A stretch of DNA of 41,102 nucleotides, from positions 1-41,102 of the forward strand of contig JAHDHB010000006.1 in assembly GCA_020631545.1 (NCBI GenBank), read 5' to 3'. The stretch's first letter is position 1. Every line of letters begins with the position of its first letter. A model generated the notes under the pieces. The model made no database searches, was not told where the DNA came from, and was given only the letters and a program-made list of their open reading frames with translations. The position numbers and the translations under genes were made by a program. This document shows positions 8,924 through 17,476 of the stretch, piece by piece. This stretch comes from Saprospiraceae bacterium (GTDB lineage: Bacteria; Bacteroidota; Bacteroidia; Chitinophagales; Saprospiraceae).

Positions 8924-9262
8924 ATGAGGAAACAAAAAAACGAATCCGTCGTATTAAGCAAGGGTAAGAAAGACATTCACCTTGATTACACGGAATTGCG
9001 TAAAGCAGTTTTGGTTTTACGAGCTGTTAACCACAAATTGCGTCAAGATGTCATTGATCTCTTAGAAGAGAACGACAGAATGACTGTCACAGACATCTAC
9101 ATCAAACTGCGACTAGAGCAGTCTGTAGCTTCTCAACACTTGGCTATTCTTAGAAGAGCTGGAGTAGTTACTACTGACCGTCAAGGCAAGTTTATCTATT
9201 ATTCTTTAGACAAGGATCGTCTTAAGCAGATTTCCCGATTAGTTGAAGAACTGGCTAAATAA
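8924..9262 (+). CDS. ArsR-like winged-helix transcriptional regulator (first of a tandem pair)
   Basis: A 112-residue DNA-binding protein of the ArsR/SmtB fold. The winged helix-turn-helix is clear: RQDVIDLLEENDRMTVTDIY, then LRLEQSVASQHLAILRRAGV as recognition helix region, then the wing DRQGKFIYYSL. It has no cysteine, so the ELCVCDL-type metal site of classical ArsR proteins is absent and the signal is unknown. Longer starts exist (TTG 8864, ATG 8873). The ATG at 8924 is preferred because its MRKQK start parallels the MRKAK start of the paralogue at 9501. The two proteins share the EQS--SQHL-ILR-AG-V core. Each has its own terminator, so they need not be one operon. Targets are unknown; autoregulation would be usual. 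Confidence 0.88.
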   Translation: MRKQKNESVVLSKGKKDIHLDYTELRKAVLVLRAVNHKLRQDVIDLLEENDRMTVTDIYIKLRLEQSVASQHLAILRRAGVVTTDRQGKFIYYSLDKDRLKQISRLVEELAK

Positions 9263-9325
9263 TTTATTACAAAATAGATTATAGCCTTTATTGGGAAATT
9301 CTTATTGATGTAAGAACAAAATAAG

Positions 9326-9369
9326 TGTGCTATGTGTCGCCCATTTTCATGTAGCACATTTATTTTTTG
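9326..9369 (+). terminator. Intrinsic terminator after the first ArsR-like gene
   Basis: TGTGCTA (9326-9332) pairs with TAGCACA (9352-9358) and is followed by a T-rich run (9359-9367). It separates the two regulator genes. Confidence 0.6.
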
Positions 9370-9500
9370 CTTCTAATATTTAAAATATTATTATAAATTG
9401 GAAAACATTTAAAATTTCCATTATATTTTAGTATAGAAGTGATTTTACTTGGGCTTGCCCAAGGTTCTTTTATTTTTATATAATTTTAAAAAGGCTTATT

Positions 9501-9812
9501 ATGAGAAAGGCAAAGGTTAAAATTAAGGATGATACGCTGCAGGTTTCTTCGGAAATTCTAAGAGCTTTAGCTCATCCTCTTCGTATGAAAATTTTGGAAT
9601 TCATTGATCGGCACAAAACGATCAATGTAAACAAGATTTACAATACGTTGAAATTAGAGCAATCTATTACTTCGCAACACCTCCGCATTTTGCGTTTAGC
9701 GGGTATCGTTGATACGAAGCGTGATGGTAAATTCATCCACTACACCATTAATTACCCAAAGGTGGCCCATGTTACGAAGGCAATTGACACCTTTTTAGAA
9801 GAGGACAAGTAA
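9501..9812 (+). CDS. ArsR-like winged-helix transcriptional regulator (second of a tandem pair)
   Basis: A 103-residue paralogue of the upstream regulator. Its segments are ILRALAHPLRMKILEFIDRH, then the recognition helix region LKLEQSITSQHLRILRLAGI and the wing KRDGKFIHYTI. The AHPLRMKIL segment is the classical ArsR first helix. No cysteine is present, so the usual metal ligands are absent here as well. The C-terminal helix would form the dimer interface. The ATG at 9501 is the only good start. The gene ends in its own terminator at 9855-9880. The tandem arrangement of two diverged copies suggests duplication followed by specialisation, possibly heterodimers; this is inference. Confidence 0.9.
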   Translation: MRKAKVKIKDDTLQVSSEILRALAHPLRMKILEFIDRHKTINVNKIYNTLKLEQSITSQHLRILRLAGIVDTKRDGKFIHYTINYPKVAHVTKAIDTFLEEDK

Positions 9813-9854
9813 GTACTACTAGTACTCTACTAGTCATTAACTTATTCTTTTATT

Positions 9855-9880
9855 AAAAGCTCTACTCTTGTGGGGCTTTT
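9855..9880 (+). terminator. Intrinsic terminator after the second ArsR-like gene
   Basis: AAAAGCTC (9855-9862) pairs with GGGCTTTT (9873-9880) through one G-T wobble, around a 10-base loop. The 3' arm ends in four T and a second T-run follows. Confidence 0.6.
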
Positions 9881-9933
9881 ATGTTTTTGGGTATCTTGTT
9901 TGGTAATTACTTAGAAATCTCCCATAAATTGTA

Positions 9934-9941
9934 TATCTTTG
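9934..9941 (+). promoter_or_regulatory. Promoter -7 element of the acidic-repeat envelope protein gene
   Basis: TATCTTTG matches TAnnTTTG exactly and lies 30 bases before the ATG at 9971, giving a short leader of about 20 nt. Confidence 0.5.
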
Positions 9942-9970
9942 GCTATATAACTTAAATCTTCGGAGACGTT

Positions 9971-11494
9971 ATGAAAAATTCCTTTACCAATGCAAGGCTT
10001 TTATGGGTAGCCTTTTTAGTGTTTACCGTTATGACGGTGTTGCGACAGCAGGCTACCTCTACCCAAGAACTATCTTCTTTGAAGATACAAAAGCTTGAAA
10101 TTAATAGGATTAATTGGGATAAATTAGAAATCATTCCCGATTATACCCTTGACGTAGTTTCTGCTGATTTTGGCGTTACCTCCAAAATCATTGAAGAAAT
10201 AACGGTTTTTGATACTAACGGGAAAGCTATCTATGAAACAGCCAATGACCATTCTATCTCTCTTCCCGATGCGGAATTAGGTAGTAATGAATCTATAACT
10301 ATTCAGTATTGCCTCATCAAGGCTAAAGAGAAAGTTTGTGAAGAAACCAAAATTAAGGCTTCTCCTAAAAGACTTTCTATTGATCCTGAGATCACCTATC
10401 CTTTCAATAACAGAATTTTCTTGGGTAATTTTAATCTCAATGGAAAAATTTCTCGTCAAGTCTTTGGACAAGATGAGCAGTTTGAATTGGTTGAAACGAC
10501 TATGGGTGGAATCGAAGCTTCCTTGAAGTTGCGGCCAAAAGGCAGTGATGTCTCGGTTACTGTTCCTGTAAAAGGTAATTCAGGAAAATTTGATCTTTCT
10601 CAAGTAGAATTTTACCAAGAGTTCAAACAGCAAATCCAGCAATTGATTTATGATGAGAAAATAACATTCGATTATGAAGTTATTGCCACACTTGGTCAAG
10701 CTTATGCTTCCTATCCTGAAGGACTAGTTGCTGATGTCGAAACAGTAGAATTAGAAGAAGAAACGATAGAAGAGGAAGTTGTAGTAGAACCTGTAGCTGA
10801 AGAAGAAGTGGAAGAAGTCGTAGAAGTGGAAGAAGCAGTTATAGAAGAACCAGCAGAGGTTGTTCCTGAAGTCATTGAAGAAGAAACGCCAGAAGCCGCA
10901 GAGATAGAAGAAGAACTACCGGTAGATTTACATGTTCCTTTTGAAGCCAAATTCGATCTTTTTGAGAAACTTCCAGCGCCATCAATAGACCCTTATGAAG
11001 TAGCCGTCGTTGAGGAAAAAGAAGAGGAAAAGAAGGAAGAAGTTAAGGAGAAGAAGAAAAAAGAAATAGCAAAAGTGGTAAAACCAAAGGAAAAGCCAAT
11101 TGCTATTGCTCCGAAGCCTAAAAAGAAAACCGCTAAGCCGAAAAAAGCAGCTCCAAAGGAATGCTTTAACTATGACGCCTTGGTTAATCAATTTGCTAAG
11201 CGTGTTCAATTTCCTGTTATTCGTATGGTACATGAAGATCCAATCATTTCTACCAATAGTAACATCTCCTCCTACCGTTATAATAAGGATACAGGGAAAT
11301 TTACCATTAATATGACCGTAAAATGGGTAGATCGCTGGTTAGAAGAAACCTATTCAGTTGATGGCGTATTATCTGTAAACAAAGATGGGCGAGAAGCTAG
11401 GTTCAAAATGACGAGTAAAAACCAGAACGTCGTTGATTTGGAGGAATTTACAGCTCAAAAATCCAAAGGAGCAATCTACATGAAATCATTGTAA
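9971..11494 (+). CDS. Envelope-associated protein with Glu/Val-rich and Lys-rich linkers, unknown function
   Basis: I do not recognise a family for this 507-residue protein. Residues about 9-24 form one hydrophobic segment after a short basic start, so it is exported or anchored by its N-terminus. Residues about 35-250 look like beta-rich domains with two cysteines near 120. Residues about 250-350 are a Glu/Val/Pro low-complexity stretch. A Lys/Pro/Ala-rich stretch (about 360-400) follows, with alternating Lys-Glu runs. The last 100 residues are a compact domain starting ECFNYDALVNQFAKRVQFPV and ending in a region rich in Asn and Lys. An acidic and then a basic linker suggests a spacer that reaches across the periplasm, somewhat as in TonB-like proteins, but no TonB C-terminal signature is evident. 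It is monocistronic with its own promoter and a shared terminator. Confidence 0.85.
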   Translation: MKNSFTNARLLWVAFLVFTVMTVLRQQATSTQELSSLKIQKLEINRINWDKLEIIPDYTLDVVSADFGVTSKIIEEITVFDTNGKAIYETANDHSISLPDAELGSNESITIQYCLIKAKEKVCEETKIKASPKRLSIDPEITYPFNNRIFLGNFNLNGKISRQVFGQDEQFELVETTMGGIEASLKLRPKGSDVSVTVPVKGNSGKFDLSQVEFYQEFKQQIQQLIYDEKITFDYEVIATLGQAYASYPEGLVADVETVELEEETIEEEVVVEPVAEEEVEEVVEVEEAVIEEPAEVVPEVIEEETPEAAEIEEELPVDLHVPFEAKFDLFEKLPAPSIDPYEVAVVEEKEEEKKEEVKEKKKKEIAKVVKPKEKPIAIAPKPKKKTAKPKKAAPKECFNYDALVNQFAKRVQFPVIRMVHEDPIISTNSNISSYRYNKDTGKFTINMTVKWVDRWLEETYSVDGVLSVNKDGREARFKMTSKNQNVVDLEEFTAQKSKGAIYMKSL

Positions 11495-11536
11495 AGTAAT
11501 TAGATCTACTTTGAAGTAGTAGAGCGAAAGCTATAT

Positions 11537-11581
11537 AAAAAAGAGCTAGAAAGACTATTTAATCTTTCTAGCTCTTTTTTT
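11537..11581. terminator. Bidirectional terminator between convergent genes
   Basis: Arms at 11537-11554 and 11563-11580 pair over 18 positions around an 8-base loop. The outer part is A-rich on one side and T-rich on the other, so each strand reads stem plus T-run. It serves the plus-strand gene ending at 11494 and the minus-strand gene ending at 11668. Confidence 0.88.
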
Positions 11582-11667
11582 ATGGGGTGAATATGTTGCC
11601 CAGCATTGCATGAATTATTATTTGCTTAGCATCATACGGCTTAAATCTTACATCGTATTTTAAAAAT

Positions 11668-12396
11668 TTATTCCTTAGAAATAAAAGTTGTAAAAACGGT
11701 ATTTAATTTTTTTACCGCTAGGGATATTGGGAGATCAACAAAAGCATAGCGCATTTTATTCTTTTTGGAAAGTCCTTCTTGACGGCTTCGAAAAACTACG
11801 TGAGAAGGGAATGGAGGAGAGAGCGTGCCCATGTGCTTATCTTTTGTAATAAAAGAAGTGTAAGCCGTACGCTTATCACCGTCTACCATGTATTGCCCGA
11901 TATAGGTCATCAAAGAGTACTTACCTTCTAAAGAGATGGAAGGATCCACTTCAAGAGCAGAATTCAAAAAATAGCCTTGTTGTATATTTTGACTGTATTG
12001 CTCCGTTTCTGTATCGTACATAAAATAGACCTTACAGAAATCGAAATATTCAGGATCAGAAAAATACTTTACAATTTCTTGATTTAAGGAATCTCTTTCA
12101 AAGAGTGTTTGTTTTAGTTGAGCTTGGTAAGTTGCCTGCTTGGAAACACTTGCCTCCTTTGCCAGCTTTTCTAAAGCCGAAATTTTCAAATGTTGCGTTT
12201 TTAAACGGACAATTAGTATACCCTCCTTTAATTGTCCAATTCTTTTTTGAGCAAGTTGTAGTCGAGTCTCTTTAGCCCTAGTCTTCTTCGACTTAGGTGT
12301 TACTTTTTCCTCAGGTAAATCTAAAGTATCTTCAACCTGTGCAGCTAGAAAAAAAGGAATAACCAGAAAACATAATATAATTGAATACCTTGACAT
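11668..12396 (-). CDS. Exported protein of unknown function
   Basis: The 242-residue product has a clear Sec signal peptide (MSRYSIILCFLVIPFFLAAQ, cleavage expected after the second Ala). The next 110 residues are basic and helical, with a likely coiled coil (KETRLQLAQKRIGQLKEG and QLKQTLFERDSLNQEIVKY). The C-terminal half is a globular mixed region with conserved-looking aromatic residues (DFCKVYFMYDTETEQY, GKYSLMTYIGQYMVDGDKR). No family is recognised. It is convergent with the acidic-linker protein and divergent from moxR, whose promoter region it shares. It could be an envelope partner of the Bat system because of this position, but that is speculation. Confidence 0.85.
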   Translation of the reverse strand: MSRYSIILCFLVIPFFLAAQVEDTLDLPEEKVTPKSKKTRAKETRLQLAQKRIGQLKEGILIVRLKTQHLKISALEKLAKEASVSKQATYQAQLKQTLFERDSLNQEIVKYFSDPEYFDFCKVYFMYDTETEQYSQNIQQGYFLNSALEVDPSISLEGKYSLMTYIGQYMVDGDKRTAYTSFITKDKHMGTLSPPFPSHVVFRSRQEGLSKKNKMRYAFVDLPISLAVKKLNTVFTTFISKE

Positions 12397-12445
12397 AAAT
12401 TACCGTTAATAATTGGTTAAAAGAAAGCAAAAGCCCTTATTTTGC

Positions 12446-12466
12446 CACATTAATGTGTTATTTTTG
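12446..12466 (+). promoter_or_regulatory. Perfect palindrome joined to the moxR -7 element
   Basis: CACATTAATGTG (12446-12457) is a perfect 12-bp palindrome. One base later comes TATTTTTG (12459-12466), an exact TAnnTTTG match. The palindrome therefore occupies the promoter spacer of the moxR/Bat locus, in the divergent region shared with the minus-strand exported protein. A repressor site is a reasonable reading; no protein is known. Confidence 0.45.
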
Positions 12467-12639
12467 CAGCGTTTTTGCCAGAAAACCACACGTTTTGTAA
12501 CGAATATTCGAATGAAAATTCAACTCTATATAGCTTCGCTGGTGGCGTAGCCTACTAGGAAAAGAATATTCATGGTAGCAAAAATACACCTTTATAATTG
12601 TTAGGCTATAAAATTGTGCCATTTTTAAATACAGACTCC

Positions 12640-13638
12640 ATGCATACGTCAGTTGATATACAAGCATTAAACGAAAAAATCTATATTGAAAGTGCCTTTG
12701 TCGAGACACTTTATACTGAAACAAGCAAAGTCATTGTTGGCCAAAAGCACATGATCGAAAGGCTGATGTTAGGACTTTTGGCTCAAGGGCACGTACTCTT
12801 AGAGGGGTTACCTGGTTTAGCAAAAACATTAGCCATAAAAACCTTGTCTACTGCGGTAGATGGTCAGTTTAGTCGTATTCAGTTTACACCAGATCTATTG
12901 CCGGCGGATATTCTAGGAACCATGATTTACAACCCGGCTAAAAATGAATTTACCGTCCGTAAAGGACCCATTTTTGCCAATTTTATCCTAGCAGATGAGA
13001 TCAACCGGGCTCCGGCCAAAGTACAAAGTGCTTTGCTAGAGGCAATGCAAGAGCGCCAAGTAACGATTGGCAAAACAACCTATAAACTGGAAGAACCCTT
13101 TCTGGTATTAGCTACGCAAAACCCGATTGAGCAAGAAGGAACTTATCCACTTCCTGAAGCACAGGTGGATCGTTTTATGTTGAAAGTGAAAATCACTTAT
13201 CCTTCAAAAGAAGAAGAGCGTGAAATCATGCGCCAAAACATCCTTGGTAATTCCTTCAGCAAAGTGGAGAAAGTAGTAAAACCTGCCGAAATTATGAGAG
13301 CTCGAAAGACGGTGAGGGAAGTTTATATGGATGAAAAAATTGAACGCTACATCATTGACATCGTTTTTGCAACAAGGAACCCTTCGGATTATGGTTTAGA
13401 AGAGTTATCTACACTTATAAGTTATGGCGCATCTCCTAGGGCTAGTATTAACTTGGCCAGAGTCTCTAAAGCTTATGCTTTCTTAAAGAGAAGAGGCTAT
13501 GTCATTCCTGAAGATGTTCGTTCTATATGCCATGATGTGTTGCGCCACCGTATTGGTATAACTTACGAGGCAGAAGCAGAGAATATCACTCAAGAAGATA
13601 TTATCAATAAAATCTTAGACGCCGTCGTTGTGCCTTAA
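12640..13638 (+). CDS. MoxR-family AAA+ ATPase
   Basis: A 332-residue chaperone-like ATPase, the usual first gene of Bat loci, thought to act on VWA-domain partners. Walker A is GLPGLAKT (residues 56-63). Walker B is FILADEINRAPAK, sensor 1 is ATQNPIEQEGTYPLPEAQVD with RFML after it, and the lid region follows. The ATG at 12640 (MHTSVDIQALNEK) is preferred over a TTG at 12598, which adds 14 residues with no family likeness. Downstream lie a DUF58 protein and two VWA proteins, the standard MoxR partners. The promoter at 12459 should drive it with a leader of about 165 nt. Cytoplasmic, expected to form a hexamer. Confidence 0.95.
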   Translation: MHTSVDIQALNEKIYIESAFVETLYTETSKVIVGQKHMIERLMLGLLAQGHVLLEGLPGLAKTLAIKTLSTAVDGQFSRIQFTPDLLPADILGTMIYNPAKNEFTVRKGPIFANFILADEINRAPAKVQSALLEAMQERQVTIGKTTYKLEEPFLVLATQNPIEQEGTYPLPEAQVDRFMLKVKITYPSKEEEREIMRQNILGNSFSKVEKVVKPAEIMRARKTVREVYMDEKIERYIIDIVFATRNPSDYGLEELSTLISYGASPRASINLARVSKAYAFLKRRGYVIPEDVRSICHDVLRHRIGITYEAEAENITQEDIINKILDAVVVP

Positions 13639-14039
13639 AATATACGAACACCAAATAGTTTTTTGTTCGTAAAAAAAGCTAGTTTTTTTCTTCTATTAAC
13701 GAAGAGAAAAAACGATAAATAGCAATTAAAGTATTGCTAGATTGTTTGGGGATTAACAATTTTAAAATCAACTTTGTACAATGAAATTGTAATCGTTATT
13801 TTTAAGGTAATTACTTACCCAAATGGGGAATAAATTTACCTAGTACTAATTATAAAGGAGGCTTATTCTTTAATCTTTAAGCTACATTGGTAAAACAAAG
13901 TCCGAAAATTCTCGTATTATTGGGAGATAAGGAACAGCTCATTAGCATTTTTCGTTTGACTAACGAAAAAAATGTTCCTACTTATTCGCTTGAAAGTGAT
14001 TCTTCAAGCCTACTATAACGTGAATCTAATCTTTCAATA
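13639..14039 (+). other. 401-bp gap within the Bat locus, with a possible 43-codon reading frame
   Basis: A 7-bp inverted repeat (ACGAACA 13644-13650, TGTTCGT 13664-13670) follows moxR without a T-run. A frame at 13887-14018, starting with TTG, encodes 43 residues including KILVLLGDKEQLISIFRLTN. This looks protein-like, and a purine-rich AAAGGAGG stands about 25 bases upstream, too far for a normal ribosome binding site. It may be a remnant or a small gene. Nothing else is evident. Confidence 0.3.
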
Positions 14040-15377
14040 ATGGAAACAATGAGGACTTTTGGCCGCATTGTAGTCGGCCTATTGATTTTTGTGCCTAGTC
14101 TAGTGCTAGCACAATTTCAGGAACTGCAAAGTTTATCAATGTCTTTTGATAATCCTAGTGAAGTACAAGTAAAGTACTATCAAGGATTTGTAAATGATGT
14201 GCATGACGTTGTTCTCGCCCTTGGCTTTGATGGTGAGGTGTATAAAGGAATGGTTCGGTATCAACGAAGCGGAGAAATTCTTTATCTTAAAGGAAGAAGA
14301 GAGCATAAACAACTCTATTTGGAAGAGTTGAATGACAAAGGAGAAACTTGTGCCTTGATTTCTGGAAAATTATCTATTGGCCATTTCGAAGCAGACTGGG
14401 AGAATATAGACAAAACGGTTTCTTCGCATTGGAAATTGAAAGAAACGAAGCTAAACACTATTGACAATCAGTATTGTGGGGAAGATAAATGGATTTATTG
14501 CTACAAAGGTAAACTAGGAACGATATCAGCCCAAATTATCCTTCAAAAAACCAATGCCAATTCACTGGTAGGTACAGTTTATACAGAAGGAAAACAAGAT
14601 AATTTGCATCTGATTGGAGAGTACCGAAAAGATAAGAGTATTCATCTCGTCATCAGAGATGATAATCGACAAAATATAGGAACTATTGAGGGGCGCATTG
14701 AAAATGCTGGGACTTTTCAAGGTACATTTCAAGAAGCAGACGGACGTGCCGCTACGATGAAATGGGATTTAGAAAAGACATTTCCTATCTCCTGTATTGA
14801 GTATGCAGATTTTGCCTCCTCTTTTTCGGCAGTTTATCCGGCATTAGATGATAATCGAGCGTTCAATGATTATATTTACAAGGAGGTAAAAAAGTGGATG
14901 ACACAGACGAGGCAAGAAACCTTGAAATCCTTGGTGAAAAGTGGAGAACAGCATCCTAAAGATAGATTTTCTAAACAAGCTCACGCTTGGGTCGAAATCA
15001 CCCATGTTTCTGAAAATATCGTTAGTGGATACTTGGTAGGAAACAATACTTGGGAGGGGAATTATTTTAAAACCTTCAACTTTGATTTGGAACTAAACAC
15101 AAGTTTAGTCAACAATGATTTATTCGAAACAAGCCCTGTTTTTCAAACCTTTGTAAAGGAAACCATTACAGAACGGTTGAAGCAGCTACCATATTATAAA
15201 GAGCCAGAATTTCAAGGATGGTTAGGTCAACAAAAATTTGATCAGGCAGTTATCAAGCAAGGAGGGATAGAATTTTGTTCGGAACATCACGCTAGCTATG
15301 GTGTTCAAAAAGCGACAATTAGCTATCAAGCATTAAAGCCTTACTTAAAAAACGTGCATCGTCTAGTTTTACGATAG
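14040..15377 (+). CDS. Exported DUF3298-like protein in the Bat locus
   Basis: The 445-residue product has a signal peptide (RIVVGLLIFVPSLVLAQ). Residues about 25-250 are beta-rich repeats with several GTVYTEGK- and GTFQGTF-type strands. From about residue 265 the pattern resembles the DUF4163/DUF3298 domains found in RsiV and PdaC-type proteins: a helical YPALDDNRAFNDYIYKEVKK segment, the strand NYFKTFNFDLELNTSL, then IEFCSEHHASYGVQKATISY and a final QALKPYLK. The match is by pattern only, so the name is tentative. It lies between moxR and the DUF58 gene, same strand, with gaps of 400 and 112 bp. Start 14040 or 14049 cannot be separated. A periplasmic accessory to the Bat machine is the simplest guess. 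Confidence 0.75.
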   Translation: METMRTFGRIVVGLLIFVPSLVLAQFQELQSLSMSFDNPSEVQVKYYQGFVNDVHDVVLALGFDGEVYKGMVRYQRSGEILYLKGRREHKQLYLEELNDKGETCALISGKLSIGHFEADWENIDKTVSSHWKLKETKLNTIDNQYCGEDKWIYCYKGKLGTISAQIILQKTNANSLVGTVYTEGKQDNLHLIGEYRKDKSIHLVIRDDNRQNIGTIEGRIENAGTFQGTFQEADGRAATMKWDLEKTFPISCIEYADFASSFSAVYPALDDNRAFNDYIYKEVKKWMTQTRQETLKSLVKSGEQHPKDRFSKQAHAWVEITHVSENIVSGYLVGNNTWEGNYFKTFNFDLELNTSLVNNDLFETSPVFQTFVKETITERLKQLPYYKEPEFQGWLGQQKFDQAVIKQGGIEFCSEHHASYGVQKATISYQALKPYLKNVHRLVLR

Positions 15378-15489
15378 ATCTTTTGTTTTTGCCTAATTTA
15401 TACTTAAGGATAAACGCTTGTCAAATTTTGGCAAACTCATGTAGAACTTAAATAGCAGCAAAGCTGTATTAGGCAATTACCCAATAAGA

Positions 15490-16356
15490 ATGGACACGAA
15501 GGAACTACTTAAAAAAGTACGGAAAATAGAGATTAAGACGAAGGGTCTGAGTAGGCACATCTTCTCAGGAGAATATCATAGTGCCTTCAAGGGTAGAGGT
15601 ATGTCTTTTAGCGAAGTTCGGAATTATCAATATGGTGATGATGTTCGAAATATTGATTGGAATGTAACAGCCAGATACAATGAGCCTTACGTCAAAATAT
15701 TTGAAGAAGAACGTGAACTAACGGTCATGCTCTTGGTTGACATTAGCAAGTCTGCCATTTTTGGTTCTACAGCCCAGATGAAGAGCGAAATATTAACGGA
15801 GATATGTGCGGTATTGGCCTTTTCGGCAACGACGAACAACGATAAAGTCGGGGTTATTTTATTTTCCTCAAAAATTGAATTGTTTATTCCTCCAAAGAAA
15901 GGTAAAAGACATATTCTCAGGATTATACGTGAGTTGATTGAACATGAACAGGACGAAAAAGGTACGGATATTGCAAAAGCTTTGCGTTATTTCAATAATG
16001 TGATGAAGAAGCGTTGCATTGCCTTTGTTCTTTCTGATTTTATGGCAAAGGATTATGAAGACCCCTTGCGCATTGCTTCGAGGAAGCATGACATTACAGC
16101 CATTCACCTTTTTGATAAGGCAGAAAAAAAATTGCCAAACGTTGGTTTACTTAGAGTAGAAGATCCTGAAACTGGTGAAATGCTTTGGATTGATACTTCT
16201 TCTCGGTCAACGAGAGAGAAATACGAAGCATGGTTTGAAGAAAATTTTAATTATTTTAAAAATGTTTTTAATAAAAGTGGAGTGGATACGGTGAGTATAG
16301 AAACCAGTGAATCCTACGTCAAAGCCCTTATTCGGTTTTTCAAAAAACGCCACTAA
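15490..16356 (+). CDS. DUF58-domain protein
   Basis: A 288-residue cytoplasmic protein, the regular companion of MoxR ATPases. The DUF58 signature is complete: GMSFSEVRNYQYGDDVRNID followed by WNVTARYNEPYVKIFEEERE. The remainder is a VWA-like fold with a MIDAS-type DISKS motif near residue 87 (MLLVDISKS) and an FVLSDFM strand later. The protein is thought to couple MoxR to the membrane VWA proteins BatA and BatB. It lies 112 bp after the DUF3298-like gene and 53 bp before the next gene, so it is likely in the same transcript. ATG 15490 starts directly before the conserved LLKKVRKIEIKTK segment. Confidence 0.95.
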   Translation: MDTKELLKKVRKIEIKTKGLSRHIFSGEYHSAFKGRGMSFSEVRNYQYGDDVRNIDWNVTARYNEPYVKIFEEERELTVMLLVDISKSAIFGSTAQMKSEILTEICAVLAFSATTNNDKVGVILFSSKIELFIPPKKGKRHILRIIRELIEHEQDEKGTDIAKALRYFNNVMKKRCIAFVLSDFMAKDYEDPLRIASRKHDITAIHLFDKAEKKLPNVGLLRVEDPETGEMLWIDTSSRSTREKYEAWFEENFNYFKNVFNKSGVDTVSIETSESYVKALIRFFKKRH

Positions 16357-16409
16357 AACAAGCTAAATTATTGATTTCTAATTAATAATTATTGATATTT
16401 GCCCGCATA

Positions 16410-17375
16410 ATGAAAAATTTCTTTTGGATTATTATTCCTTTCTTTGTCCTAAATTCCATTCAGGCACAGATCAATGTTTCTGCTGTTTTTGACAGTACTC
16501 AAATGATTATTGGTGATCAAACTGATTTACATCTAAATGTTAATCAACCTAGTGCCTCTAAAGTGCTTTACCCTACCCTATCAGCAGAATCGCTTGGAAA
16601 TTTTGAAATTATTGAAGTTGGGCCTATTGATACCTTGAAGCGTGAACCAGAGTTGATTACTCAGCAAAACATCACGGTATCAGCTTATGATTCAGGCTAT
16701 TATCAGATTCCACCTCTTCCTTTTACTATCGTTAGACAAAATGGGCGAAAAGATACTATTTTTTCTGCTCCTGCGGCGATGATCGTTCAAACCATAGAAG
16801 TGGATACCTCAGTTATAGCACCCATAAAACCAATTATAAAACAAGGATATACGAGGGAAGAGATCACCAACTATTTACTTGGTGTTGGGGTTATTATCTT
16901 ACTTGGTCTTTTTATTTATTATTGGATTAAACGATACAATAAAGAAGAAGAGGTGGAGGAAGAAATCGTTATCATTCCAGCACACGAAACGGCGATAAAG
17001 AAACTTGAAGAGTTGAAGAAAGCTAAGCTTTGGCAAAATGATCAACTCAAAGAATATTATTCTCAATTGACTTATATTGTGCGAGAATACCTAGAAGGGA
17101 GATATGAGATAAGAGCTTTGGAATCAACTACATCAGAGATTTTTCAAGAGCTTAAGCGAGAGAATTTTTCTCAAGAGTTGAAAGACCAACTTAGGAAGGT
17201 TCTTCAATCTGCCGATTTGGTGAAATTTGCTAAAGCTGCACCTACGGCGGAGTTGCACGTCAATGCTATGAATGTTGCAGAAGATTTTATCCTAAAAACT
17301 AAGCAGGTAATTCAATGGATAGAAAATCGAGATACGGAGCCATCAAACGGTGAGTCCAAGTCTCCTACTACCTAG
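16410..17375 (+). CDS. One-pass membrane protein with BatD-like ectodomain (Bat locus)
   Basis: The 321-residue product starts at ATG 16410 (MKNFFWIIIPFFVLNSIQAQ), a clean signal peptide; an upstream TTG at 16392 is less likely. Residues about 20-140 form an Ig-like, BatD-like extracytoplasmic domain. One transmembrane helix follows at about 155-175 (NYLLGVGVIILLGLFIYYWI). The cytoplasmic tail (about 180-310) is helical, with the EYYSQLTYIVREYLEGRYEI segment and the pattern seen in DUF4381-like tails of Bat loci. Such proteins usually sit between the DUF58 gene and batA, as here. Role unknown; probably passes signals between ectodomain partners and MoxR/DUF58. Confidence 0.85.
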   Translation: MKNFFWIIIPFFVLNSIQAQINVSAVFDSTQMIIGDQTDLHLNVNQPSASKVLYPTLSAESLGNFEIIEVGPIDTLKREPELITQQNITVSAYDSGYYQIPPLPFTIVRQNGRKDTIFSAPAAMIVQTIEVDTSVIAPIKPIIKQGYTREEITNYLLGVGVIILLGLFIYYWIKRYNKEEEVEEEIVIIPAHETAIKKLEELKKAKLWQNDQLKEYYSQLTYIVREYLEGRYEIRALESTTSEIFQELKRENFSQELKDQLRKVLQSADLVKFAKAAPTAELHVNAMNVAEDFILKTKQVIQWIENRDTEPSNGESKSPTT

Positions 17376-17476
17376 AAATCGCCTGAAATTTTTCTTGAGC
17401 CGCTGATTTTATTCTCGGAACCCGATATTATTTCCAAAACTACCCCATTGAACCCAAGGCAAAAGCCCTTATTGAA

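Noticed and set aside
10711-10950. Minus-strand Ser/Thr-rich frame
   Set aside because: It is the complement of the Glu/Val-rich linker of the plus-strand gene at 9971-11494; composition bias alone keeps it open.
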